Assembly (NCBI GenBank): GCA_964371725.1
Contig: CAYJNQ010000002.1
Location: 1-64,000 of the forward strand
Reading direction: 5' to 3'
DNA length: 64,000 nucleotides
Source of the DNA: JAAYCI01 sp964371725
GTDB lineage: Bacteria > Bacillota > Clostridia > Oscillospirales > Ruminococcaceae
Part shown: positions 16,109 through 23,575 of the stretch, in pieces
How the letters are laid out: each line of letters opens with the position of its first letter
How positions within the stretch are numbered: the stretch's first letter is position 1
Position numbers and translations under genes: made by a program
Notes under the pieces: generated by a model
What the model was told of the DNA's origin: nothing
Seen by the model: only the letters and a program-made list of their open reading frames with translations
Databases searched by the model: none

Positions 16109-16627
16109 CTAGAGGGGGTTTTCTTCGGCCCTACTTCGCCGATAAAGGCGACAGAGAAACAAAAAGCGGAAGATAGAAACCAAAAAGAGGCCCCCGCCGG
16201 TCAACAAAAGTGCATAGGCTTGCAAATTGCCAAAAAGTGCCAGGGTTTTACAGCTTGCAAACAGGAGTTCTGCCAAAAGCAAAAGCACCCAAAGCAAACC
16301 ATCCTCCTTTCGCCGTCCATACAGCAACGTGGCCAACGGCAGCACAAGCAATTCTGCCACAGGGCTGAGCAAAGGCAAATCGGGATAGGCCAGCACAACG
16401 AGAAAAAATAAGGCCAGTAGTTTTGCACGTTTTGTTTTTTGGGGGGTGCCTTGCTCGGCCAGAGCCAAAAACAGTACCATGGCGCCTTGCATCACAAGCG
16501 AAATGCTGCGAAACAAAAGTGCTTGTCCCAACCCAAAGGCCACCAAAAGCCCGCACAGCGCGCCCACGGTGGCACCAATCAAACCCATCATAAAGCAGGT
16601 ACTTTTCAGCAGTCGTTTTTTCTTCAC
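16109..16627 (-). CDS. Hypothetical membrane protein (about five helices)
   Basis: A 172-residue protein with about five hydrophobic segments (near residues 10-30, 38-55, 68-90, 95-120, 128-150), a basic N-terminus (MKKKRLLK) and a basic C-terminal tail (CRLYRRSRAEENPL). I recognise no family. The GTG start at 16627 follows AGGAGACACT. It converges on the NYN gene, from which it is 7 bases away. Its composition is close to that of neighbouring genes, so there is no sign of transfer. Confidence 0.65.
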   Translation of the reverse strand: MKKKRLLKSTCFMMGLIGATVGALCGLLVAFGLGQALLFRSISLVMQGAMVLFLALAEQGTPQKTKRAKLLALFFLVVLAYPDLPLLSPVAELLVLPLATLLYGRRKEDGLLWVLLLLAELLFASCKTLALFGNLQAYALLLTGGGLFLVSIFRFLFLCRLYRRSRAEENPL

Positions 16628-16733
16628 AGTGTCTCCTGTTTCTCCAAAAATCCGGCGGATAAATGAACGTGTTCTTTCTTATCATACCGTTGAGCTCGCT
16701 TGGCTGTCAACGTTGTAATCTGAAGAATTTTTC

Positions 16734-16763
16734 TTGACAGTCACACCTGTCGAGCGGTACACT
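16734..16763 (+). promoter_or_regulatory. sigma-A-type promoter of proC
   Basis: TTGACA (16734-16739) and TACACT (16758-16763) with an 18-base spacer, about 35 bases upstream of the proC start; this shows that the longer open frame beginning at 16734 is not the true N-terminus. Confidence 0.6.
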
Positions 16764-16799
16764 GCCAATATCGGCACTGAAAATTTAGGGGGATGTGTG

Positions 16800-17633
16800 A
16801 TGTTGCAGGAAAAAAAATTAGGTGTTATCGGCGGAGGAAAAATTAGCGAAGCCATCTTGTATGGCCTTGTTCAAAGCGGTGGTGTTCACCCCGAACAAAT
16901 TGTGGTAACGGACCCGGACGCAGAGCGCCTTTCTTTGCTGGCGAAAGAGTGCGGTGTAAACACCGTGCAAAATGATGTGGAAAACAAAGGAGCCTGCAAG
17001 CTGGCAAGCGAATGTGATTTGCTACTCGTGGCCGTGAAACCCCAAATGGCGGGTGCTGTTTTGCCATTTTTGGCAAAATCGGTTTCAAAAAGTTGCATCG
17101 TGGTTTCCGTAATGGGGGGCGTGACGCTGGCTGTTTTGGAAGAAGCCTTTGCACAAAATCCCGTGTTTCGGGTGATGCCCAACACCCCCATGCGTGTGCG
17201 CCGGGGTGTGGCCGGCATTGTGGCGGGTTCAAACAGTGATGCACACAGTGTGCAAACGGTGGCAGACCTGTTTTCTTTGGTGGGCAGTACCTATGTGATA
17301 GAGGAAAAGTGGATGGATTCACTCACGGCTATTTCCGGCTGCGGCCCTGCCTTTGCCTACCTATTTATAGAAGCATTGGCAGACGGTGGCGTGCAGCTGG
17401 GTTTACCACGTGACTTGGCGCTGGCGCTGGCTGCGCAAACGCTTTCGGGTGCCGGTGAAATGCAGCTGCAAACGGGAATGCATCCCGGCATATTGAAAGA
17501 CAGTGTTACCTCGCCAGGGGGCGGCACCATTGCAGGTGTGCACGCTTTAGAACGTGGTGCATTTCGCGGCACCGTGGCACAGGCCGTTATAGACAGCAGC
17601 CACCGCATGGAAGAACTCTCTAAAAAAGAATAA
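16800..17633 (+). CDS. proC: Pyrroline-5-carboxylate reductase
   Basis: A 277-residue enzyme performing the last step of proline synthesis, reduction of pyrroline-5-carboxylate with NAD(P)H. The N-terminal GVIGGGKISEAILYGL is the Rossmann nucleotide loop (about residues 8-23), VMPNTPMRVRRG is the family middle motif, and the C-terminal SVTSPGGGTIAGVHALERGAFRG is the ProC signature. ATG at 16800 follows TAGGGGGATGTG. It probably forms a unit with the gamma-carbonic-anhydrase-like gene 39 bases downstream. Confidence 0.94.
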   Translation: MLQEKKLGVIGGGKISEAILYGLVQSGGVHPEQIVVTDPDAERLSLLAKECGVNTVQNDVENKGACKLASECDLLLVAVKPQMAGAVLPFLAKSVSKSCIVVSVMGGVTLAVLEEAFAQNPVFRVMPNTPMRVRRGVAGIVAGSNSDAHSVQTVADLFSLVGSTYVIEEKWMDSLTAISGCGPAFAYLFIEALADGGVQLGLPRDLALALAAQTLSGAGEMQLQTGMHPGILKDSVTSPGGGTIAGVHALERGAFRGTVAQAVIDSSHRMEELSKKE

Positions 17634-17672
17634 AATATAAAATTTGTTCAGCGAACCTAAAAAGGGGAAATT

Positions 17673-18167
17673 ATGAAAAAACCAAACATTGCAAGCTCTG
17701 CCTGCGTGATGCAGGGTGCCGTTGTCATGGGAGACGTATCTTTGGGGGAAGAGTGCGGCATTTGGCCGAACGCCGTGCTTCGTGCCGATTTCGGCACCAT
17801 CAAAGTAGGCCGTGGCACCAACATTCAAGATGGCTGTGTATTGCACACAGACGGCCCCGAAACCGGCCTGGATTTGTTGGAGCTTGGTGAGGATGTTACC
17901 GTGGGGCATCTGTGCATTTTGCATGGTTGCTCGGTGGGGGACAATAGCCTTATCGGCATGGGAAGCATTTTGATGGATGGTGTGAAAGTGGGAAGCAATT
18001 GCATCATCGGCGCGGGTAGTTTGCTCACCGCCCACACCGTAATTCCGGACGGGCACATGGCCTTTGGCCGCCCGGCCAAGGTTCAGCGCGCCCTCACAGA
18101 AAAGGAAGTGGAAGACAACCGCCACCGCGCACAGGAATATCGGCAATATTTAAACGACCACAGATAG
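17673..18167 (+). CDS. Gamma-carbonic anhydrase family protein (YrdA-like hexapeptide repeat)
   Basis: A 164-residue left-handed beta-helix protein built from hexapeptide repeats (for example VMGDVSLGEECGIWPNAVL near residues 13-31). Three His that could form the zinc site of gamma-class carbonic anhydrases are present: VLHTD, VGHLC and ILHGC. Many such YrdA/PaaY-like proteins bind zinc without proven carbonic anhydrase activity, so the reaction is uncertain. The ATG at 17673 follows AAAAGGGGAAATT. It is 39 bases after proC and is followed by a terminator. Confidence 0.87.
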   Translation: MKKPNIASSACVMQGAVVMGDVSLGEECGIWPNAVLRADFGTIKVGRGTNIQDGCVLHTDGPETGLDLLELGEDVTVGHLCILHGCSVGDNSLIGMGSILMDGVKVGSNCIIGAGSLLTAHTVIPDGHMAFGRPAKVQRALTEKEVEDNRHRAQEYRQYLNDHR

Positions 18168-18193
18168 AAAAGCCTTGAAAGTGTGTGAATAAG

Positions 18194-18240
18194 AAAGGGC
18201 ATGGTATGGCGTGTTTTCACGCTTTCCCGTGCCCTTTTTT
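18194..18240 (+). terminator. Terminator after proC / gamma-CA genes
   Basis: AAAGGGCA pairs with TGCCCTTT around an inner GCGTG/CACGC helix, and a T-run ends at 18240. Confidence 0.75.
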
Positions 18241-18360
18241 GCAACAGCGCTTTCTTCAAAGCAGAAAACCACGCCACCTTTTCCATTTGTTGTGCAGTGC
18301 CCAATACGGCAATTGACACTTATGGATGACCCCGGTAGAAAACGCTTACCCACCAAAGAA

Positions 18361-19746
18361 TCAGTCTTCTTTTTCTCGTGCACGCAAACGGCGCGCGCTT
18401 TTTTCTTCCGTTTCTTCGGGCTTTGGCAAGGGCAAAACGCTCACACGTGCCCAGGCGATGTAGTGGTCTAAAATGGGGTCGGTTTCAATGTGTAATCGCC
18501 CAATATCCAGCGAGAGACGTGCGCCGTCATCCGGCAACACATCCAGTTCATTAAACACAAGGCCACACAGAGAATCGTAATCGCGTTCTTCCGGCAATTC
18601 AATGTGCAAAGCTTTTTCCACATCTTCTATATCGGTATCGCCCTGAATACGCCAAAGATTTTCGTCCAATTGCAAAATCTCCGGTTCATCCGGCACGTCA
18701 AATTCGTCGTAGATATTGCCCACAATCTCCTCGATGAGGTCCTCCAAGGTAACCAACCCGGAAAAGCCGCCGTATTCATCCATGACCATGGCCATGTGGT
18801 CTTTATTTTGTTGCATATCGCGAATCAAGTTGTCTGCCTTGATGGTTTCCGGCACAAACTGAGCCGGCCTCAACAAACCACGAACCGAGGCGGTTTGCTC
18901 TTTTTGCAAGCTTAGCAAATAACTGCGGACACTCAAAACACCCAAAATGTTTTCGAAATTATCGTCGTAAACAGGGAAGCGAGACATCCCGCTGCTTTGG
19001 ATGATTTTTAAAACGGTTTCGGTGTCGGCATCCGCCTCAATGGCAACCACATCCACACGATGTGTCATCACATCTCTGGCCAAAGTGTCTCGCAAATCAA
19101 ACACATTCTCAATCATTTGTTTCTTTTCGGCCTCGATGGTGCCGTTTTCACTTCCGGCATCCATCATCAGGCGAATTTCCTCTTCGGTTACCGTGGCCGA
19201 CCGACGCTCGTCTTGTATGCCAAAAAGGCGCAGAACCAGACGTGTGGAAACAGACAAAACCGCCACAAAGGGGCGCATAATGGTGGAAAACAGAGAAATG
19301 GGGCCCGCCGTTGCGCGCGCCACCGCCTCCGGGCGATGCAAGGCAATTTGTTTTGGCACAAGCTCGCCTAGAACCAAGGTGAAAAACGAGAGCAGTAGGG
19401 TGATAAAAACAATGCTAACAACACGCAAAACCGGAAGCTGGTGTGTACCAAGGCTAAAACTGCGCACAAGCCAATTGGCCATGGGGTCTGCAAAATTGCC
19501 GGCGGCAAAGGCGCTGGCCAAAAGAGAGGCCGTGGTAAGGCCAATTTGAATGCCCGCTAAAAATCTGGAAGGATTTTGCACCAAATGCAGCAGCCTCTCG
19601 GCGCGTCGGTCTCCCCTTGAAAGCTCTTGACGAAGCTTGGTGGGGTTCAGCTGTAAGATGGCTATTTCGGTGGCAGAAAAAAATGCATTGCATAAAATGA
19701 GCAAAAACTGCAATACAAGGACAATCAAAAAATTTGAATCTATCAA
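18361..19746 (-). CDS. Hemolysin/CorC-family transporter (CNNM; DUF21-CBS-CorC_HlyC)
   Basis: A 461-residue membrane protein. The DUF21 transmembrane domain (about residues 1-190, including FFSATEIAILQLNPTKLRQ) is followed by a CBS pair (about 205-330, with DVMTHRVDVVAIEAD and FPVYDDNFENILGVL) and a C-terminal CorC_HlyC domain (about 345-430). Family members are linked to Mg2+/Co2+ efflux or maintenance. The TTG at 19746 lies 7 bases from a perfect AGGAGG; upstream starts have no ribosome site. A consensus promoter (19929-19957) and a structured leader of about 175 nt precede it. Confidence 0.87.
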   Translation of the reverse strand: MIDSNFLIVLVLQFLLILCNAFFSATEIAILQLNPTKLRQELSRGDRRAERLLHLVQNPSRFLAGIQIGLTTASLLASAFAAGNFADPMANWLVRSFSLGTHQLPVLRVVSIVFITLLLSFFTLVLGELVPKQIALHRPEAVARATAGPISLFSTIMRPFVAVLSVSTRLVLRLFGIQDERRSATVTEEEIRLMMDAGSENGTIEAEKKQMIENVFDLRDTLARDVMTHRVDVVAIEADADTETVLKIIQSSGMSRFPVYDDNFENILGVLSVRSYLLSLQKEQTASVRGLLRPAQFVPETIKADNLIRDMQQNKDHMAMVMDEYGGFSGLVTLEDLIEEIVGNIYDEFDVPDEPEILQLDENLWRIQGDTDIEDVEKALHIELPEERDYDSLCGLVFNELDVLPDDGARLSLDIGRLHIETDPILDHYIAWARVSVLPLPKPEETEEKSARRLRAREKED

Positions 19747-19770
19747 AACATTTCCTCCTGTTGAAAAACC

Positions 19771-19822
19771 AAACCATGCAAAACAAAGCATGGCCTTGTG
19801 CCCTTGGCACAAACCATGCTTT
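19771..19822 (-). promoter_or_regulatory. Structured leader with two mutually exclusive hairpins
   Basis: In the minus-strand leader of the CorC gene, AAAGCATGG (19814-19822) pairs with CCATGCTTT (19785-19793), extended by an inner TTGTGCC/GGCACAA helix. A second copy of GCATGG(TTT) at 19771-19779 can pair with the same CCATGC. The two structures cannot coexist, a layout seen in attenuators and riboswitches. No known ligand class was recognised. Confidence 0.45.
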
Positions 19823-19928
19823 TGTGTTGTGTTGCTACGGCGGGCTGTCTACAACTGCCGTCGTCATCCATAATGGTCTATGAGTCCTTTCTAGAATCAA
19901 ATCGCGTCTTTAGCAAAATACTGGCCTT

Positions 19929-19957
19929 ATTATACGAGAGGAGGCCGCCGCTGTCAA
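19929..19957 (-). promoter_or_regulatory. Consensus promoter of the CorC-family gene
   Basis: TTGACA (19952-19957) and TATAAT (19929-19934) on the minus strand, 17 bases apart, are a perfect sigma-A promoter. The -35 box contains the stop codon of the upstream gene, so the CorC gene can be transcribed independently of the two genes before it. Confidence 0.85.
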
Positions 19958-20421
19958 GAAACTTTTTGTGTATTTTGGGGTATGGCGCCCAGCTTTTGCA
20001 GAAAAAACGCGTCTAGCAAATCACGCGATACAATGGGGTCGCGCTGTGCAAATGCTTCGCGCACAAAACGCAAAGAAAGCCCGGCCGGTTCATTTGCATC
20101 AAAGGTGAGCAAATACAATGTATCCAACACTTGCCCGCTGGGACGATGCTCCTTCAGGTTGAAAAACCAGCCACCTTGCGGGGTGGGTTCCAGGTTATAA
20201 ACAAAGATATCCTGATCATCGTTCTTTTGCAAAAGTTCCCGGCAGGCGGTGGCATTTTTTCCGGGCACGGTATACTCCAGCTGCCAACCCGGTTTTGTTT
20301 TGCGGTCTTTTTTATTTTTCTCACTCACATAGGCAAAAAGCAACACGAGAAAAACCAGTAGCAAAACCCCGCCCAAAAGACGCCAGTCAAACATGGAGGA
20401 GAGAAGAGAGGTCCATTCCAT
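19954..20421 (-). CDS. Membrane-anchored hypothetical protein
   Basis: A 155-residue protein with one N-terminal membrane helix (about residues 13-33, RLLGGVLLLVFLVLLFAYV) followed by a basic stretch (KNKKDRKTK) and a soluble domain of about 110 residues. The positive charge after the helix suggests that the soluble part faces the cytoplasm. No family recognised. The ATG at 20421 follows GGAGGCAACG. It lies 13 bases after the SGNH hydrolase gene and is probably co-transcribed with it. Confidence 0.7.
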   Translation of the reverse strand: MEWTSLLSSMFDWRLLGGVLLLVFLVLLFAYVSEKNKKDRKTKPGWQLEYTVPGKNATACRELLQKNDDQDIFVYNLEPTPQGGWFFNLKEHRPSGQVLDTLYLLTFDANEPAGLSLRFVREAFAQRDPIVSRDLLDAFFLQKLGAIPQNTQKVS

Positions 20422-20434
20422 CGTTGCCTCCTAT

Positions 20435-21772
20435 CTATGCCACGGCCGGTGTTTCCGGTGCGGGCACCGTCTCCGATGCGGGCGGCGGGTCCGGTGTGGG
20501 TTCCGGCGTAGGTTCTGGGGTGGGCTCCGGTGTGGGTTCCGGCGTGGGTTCCGGTGTGGGTGTAGAACTGGGAACCGGTGTGGGTTCCGGTATGGGTGTA
20601 GGCGCCGGTGTGGACGTTGGGGTCGTGGTTGAGGACGTGACCACCGGCACAGAGGTTGTTGTAACACTGCTCGTCTGCGGTGTGTTTTGCCTGCTGGAAG
20701 AGGTGACAGGTGCCGGTGTTTGGATATGTCTCGGCACCGGATCCAACGGTTTCGGACGCGTATCCTCGGTGATGTAGCTATGTGTGCGGAAATACTCAAT
20801 CATCTCTTCGGCCGCCGTGCTTGTGATGTGATAGCCATCGCTTGCCATAAACGCAGTCTTGGCAAAGCCCGTGTCCTCATCTTTCAACACTTCGCTCCAG
20901 TTTAAAAATTTATAATCTTCCTCCTCGGCCATTTCGGCAAGCTGGCGGTTGTATAAATCCACCTCGCTTTGGCTCAGGCTACTGCTCGCTGGGTTCGGAG
21001 ATACGGGTGGCACGGCACCGATGATAATATCCGCGTAAGGGTAGCTGTCCTCAATCAATTCTAAAAACTCAAGATAAGACTCGATGAAATCCTCCACAGA
21101 TGTGAACCCGACATTGTTTGTGCCAAAGGTTACCACCACACGGCGGGGCTGCACAATGGCAACACTTTCGGCCATGGTGACATTGGACATGCCGGAAAAG
21201 ATAATGTTGCGGTTATACACGGCCCCTTGGATGGATTGCCCCACAACACCAATGCCATTTTGCAAAGTAAGGCCCTGTTCTATGCCGAATTCGGATAGAC
21301 GCACAGTGTTGGAGTCTCCCAAAAACAGGGTTTCCTCCACATATTCCATGCCGGCATCCTCCGTTTCCGACAAAATGGTTCCTTGTAGGAGTTCTGTGGG
21401 CAAGCTGTTTTCGTTTTGGTCGTAGTCCTCGTTGGATAAGTTGAGCTCAAATTGAGAGGATGCCTCGGATGTGGCTACGGTTTGTTGGCAACCGGGCAAC
21501 AAAAGTGCTGTGACAATAAGCACAACCAGAAGAACAATGCAACTGATAAGCACACAAAAAACGGCAAGATTTTTTTTATCCAATGTGCCGTTCGCATGGC
21601 GAAGAAATGTAAACGAACCGGTGTTTTTTGTTTTTTCACCGGCGGTGCTTTGTGCAGTATTGCCTGTGGCAGGTGGTTTTGCCGCAGGTTTCTTTGTTCC
21701 CCGGGAGGCGCCCGCATGTTGCGAATGCTCTTTACGGGGGGGCTTTTGCTTGCCCATTTTTTCATATCGCAC
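20435..21772 (-). CDS. Membrane-anchored SGNH/GDSL-type hydrolase with Thr-Pro-Glu-Pro tail
   Basis: A 445-residue protein. A basic, Lys-rich N-terminus (about 1-65) precedes one membrane helix (about 72-94), giving a type II anchor with the rest outside the cell. The SGNH hydrolase domain (about 150-345) shows GDSNTVRLSEFG (nucleophile Ser), FGTNNVGF (Asn block) and DGYHITSTA (Asp-x-x-His block). A Thr/Ser/Pro linker follows, with Thr-Pro-Glu-Pro repeats near residues 400-430. SGNH enzymes of this topology often deacylate cell-wall or surface polysaccharides; the substrate is not shown. GTG at 21772 follows GAGG; an in-frame ATG at 21757 is an alternative. Confidence 0.85.
   Translation of the reverse strand: MRYEKMGKQKPPRKEHSQHAGASRGTKKPAAKPPATGNTAQSTAGEKTKNTGSFTFLRHANGTLDKKNLAVFCVLISCIVLLVVLIVTALLLPGCQQTVATSEASSQFELNLSNEDYDQNENSLPTELLQGTILSETEDAGMEYVEETLFLGDSNTVRLSEFGIEQGLTLQNGIGVVGQSIQGAVYNRNIIFSGMSNVTMAESVAIVQPRRVVVTFGTNNVGFTSVEDFIESYLEFLELIEDSYPYADIIIGAVPPVSPNPASSSLSQSEVDLYNRQLAEMAEEEDYKFLNWSEVLKDEDTGFAKTAFMASDGYHITSTAAEEMIEYFRTHSYITEDTRPKPLDPVPRHIQTPAPVTSSSRQNTPQTSSVTTTSVPVVTSSTTTPTSTPAPTPIPEPTPVPSSTPTPEPTPEPTPEPTPEPTPEPTPDPPPASETVPAPETPAVA
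20488..20610. repeat. Tandem 12-bp-type repeats encoding the (TPEP)n tail
   Basis: Units close to GGTGTGGGTTCC (plus strand) repeat about nine times with small changes and code for the Thr-Pro-Glu-Pro tail of the SGNH hydrolase on the minus strand. Being a multiple of three, slippage here would change tail length without a frameshift. Confidence 0.85.
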
Positions 21773-22038
21773 AGTCTACATACCTCGCTTAAATCTATGC
21801 CTCTATCGGCTTGGTGGCACCGATGGAAGGGCGCTTCCACAGGAAATCCATGCCGATGTGGTGGCAAAAACTATATTTTCATGGTTTTTTCATGGTTTAT
21901 TTGATAAGATAAGACCAAGGGTCCGGGTTGCTTGCCCATCCCAAAATCCATAATCTTAGGTATTATACTAAATTTCACACCAAAAGTCTACCGCGTCCCA
22001 AAGGCGGGTGCAAAAGGCGAAATCGGAAAGAGAAAAAA

Positions 22039-22746
22039 ATGAAAAATGATCGACAAAATATTATAAAATTGGTGATGCTGGGGCTTGTGTTTTTGGGTGC
22101 CATGGCACTGGTGAGCTATTTTGCATGGCCCTATCTTGCACTTTTAAACGACCCTTCCTCAAGAGCAGAATTTGAGATGTTTATAAATTCACTTGGCATT
22201 TTGGGTGTTTTACTGGTCTTTGGCATTCAGGTGTTGCAAATCATCGTGGCCTTTTTGCCGGGTGAAGCCATCGAGCTTCTGGCCGGGATTCTCTACGGTG
22301 GCTTTTTCGGGTTTGTCATTTGTCTTTTGGGTTGTGTTTTGGCCAGCAGTTTTGTGTTTTGGATAACAAGGCGCTTTGGTGTGCGTTTGGTCAACCGATT
22401 TTTTTCCGAAAAGAAACTTGAAAATTTTCGTTTCTTGCAAGAATCGAACAAGCTGGATATCACGGTGTTTTTGCTGTTTTTACTGCCGGGTACACCAAAA
22501 GACCTACTCACTTATATTGTGGGCCTTAGCCGGATGAAGATGGTGCGGTTTTTGGTGTTGTCTACCTTGGCACGCATACCCAGCATTGCCAGTTCCACCT
22601 TTCTGGGTTCTGCCGTTATGCAAGGGCAGTGGGTGCAGGCAGCTGTTTTGTTCAGCATCACGGCCGCCATTGGTATCGTGGGCATTTTGTGGCGCGAGAA
22701 AATTTTACATTTCATAAAAAGCGCCGCCGGCCGAGCAAAAAAATGA
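22039..22746 (+). CDS. TVP38/TMEM64 (VTT/DedA-like) family membrane protein
   Basis: A 235-residue integral membrane protein. Residues about 60-185 contain the VTT domain, with FLPGEAIELLAGILYGGFFG and the downstream LLFLLPGTPKDLLTYIVGLSRM motif, typical of the TVP38/TMEM64 family, whose members are implicated in lipid scrambling or membrane homeostasis. About six membrane helices. The ATG at 22039 follows CGGAAAGAGAAAAA; the open frame upstream of it lacks a ribosome site. It stands alone, divergent from the SGNH gene. Confidence 0.87.
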   Translation: MKNDRQNIIKLVMLGLVFLGAMALVSYFAWPYLALLNDPSSRAEFEMFINSLGILGVLLVFGIQVLQIIVAFLPGEAIELLAGILYGGFFGFVICLLGCVLASSFVFWITRRFGVRLVNRFFSEKKLENFRFLQESNKLDITVFLLFLLPGTPKDLLTYIVGLSRMKMVRFLVLSTLARIPSIASSTFLGSAVMQGQWVQAAVLFSITAAIGIVGILWREKILHFIKSAAGRAKK

Positions 22747-22827
22747 AGTAGACCCGGGCAAACTATTGCAAGTTCCGGGTTTATGGTATACTGAAATTCA
22801 GCATCACACGGAATGGGGCGGATGGAA

Positions 22828-23058
22828 ATGAAAAGTGTACAAGTGGTTTTGAAAACCGTTGCCGATGTGCAAACCTTTGTAACGGTGCTCACCGGTTTAG
22901 ACGGGCAGTTTGATTTTGTTGTTGGGGATTATATCTTGGACGCAAAAAGTTTAATGGGTGTGCTGGCCTTGGAAAGAAGTATGCCGCTACAGCTCAACAT
23001 GCATCAGGAATCACGGCAGATAAAAGAAGCTTTGGCCCCGTTTATTGTGAAGGCATAG
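22828..23058 (+). CDS. HPr-like protein lacking the phosphorylatable histidine (Crh-like)
   Basis: A 76-residue HPr-fold protein. DAKSLMGVLAL at residues 38-48 matches the Ser46 region of HPr (NLKSIMGVMSL), with Ser41 as the regulatory-serine equivalent. The GxHARP motif that carries the PEP-dependent phosphohistidine is absent: aligned on Ser46 the position is Thr10, and there is no His at all in the first 50 residues. It therefore cannot act as a PTS phosphocarrier in the usual way and is more like a regulator such as Bacillus Crh (His15 changed to Gln). The ATG at 22828 follows GGGGCGG. mgsA starts 18 bases downstream; in B. subtilis Crh regulates MgsA. Confidence 0.78.
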   Translation: MKSVQVVLKTVADVQTFVTVLTGLDGQFDFVVGDYILDAKSLMGVLALERSMPLQLNMHQESRQIKEALAPFIVKA

Positions 23059-23076
23059 AGAATACGGAGGACGAAA

Positions 23077-23553
23077 ATGGCGATTGAAATAGAGTATGTA
23101 ACCTTAACCATCGGAAAGCAGAAAAACATTGCACTGATTGCACACGACGGGAAAAAACAGGAGTTGCTTGCATGGTGCGAGGAGAACAAAGAGATTTTGC
23201 AGCAGCACTTTTTAAGCGGAACGGGAACCACAGCGCGTATGATTACCGAGAAAACCGGCCTGCCGGTGCGCGGATACAACAGTGGCCCGCTGGGCGGCGA
23301 CCAACAGATTGGTGCCAAAATTGTAGAGGGTCAAATAGATTGCCTCATTTTCTTTTCAGACCCGCTTACCGCCCAACCGCATGACCCAGACATCAAGGCC
23401 TTGCTGCGCATTGCACTGGTATATGACATCCCCGTAGCCACAAACCGTGCCTCGGCCGATTTTATCATCACCTCCTCGCGTATGCTGGAGGAATATCCGC
23501 ACCAGGTGGAAAATTTTCACAAAACCGTGAAAGACAGGGCCGAGAGCCTGTAG
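23077..23553 (+). CDS. mgsA: Methylglyoxal synthase
   Basis: A 158-residue enzyme that converts dihydroxyacetone phosphate to methylglyoxal and phosphate, a bypass of lower glycolysis used under phosphate limitation or sugar-phosphate overload. IALIAHDGKKQEL at about residues 16-28, SGTGTTARMI (phosphate binding), the GPLGGDQQIGAKI loop (catalytic Asp) and FFSDPLTAQPHDPD (Asp, His) are all present. ATG at 23077 follows ATACGGAGGACGAAA. It lies 18 bases after the HPr-like gene and 22 bases before nagA. Confidence 0.94.
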   Translation: MAIEIEYVTLTIGKQKNIALIAHDGKKQELLAWCEENKEILQQHFLSGTGTTARMITEKTGLPVRGYNSGPLGGDQQIGAKIVEGQIDCLIFFSDPLTAQPHDPDIKALLRIALVYDIPVATNRASADFIITSSRMLEEYPHQVENFHKTVKDRAESL

Positions 23554-23575
23554 CACGAGAAGTGGGGTGCCGCCC

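Noticed and set aside
20488..20610. Short tandem repeats that could suggest a CRISPR or satellite array
   Set aside because: Units of about 12 bp with no spacers and an intact reading frame; they encode the TPEP tail.
21811..21826. TTGGTGGCACCG resembling a T-box motif upstream of the SGNH gene
   Set aside because: It is on the plus strand, while the nearby plus-strand gene is a VTT protein with no amino-acid link; there is no specifier loop or terminator.
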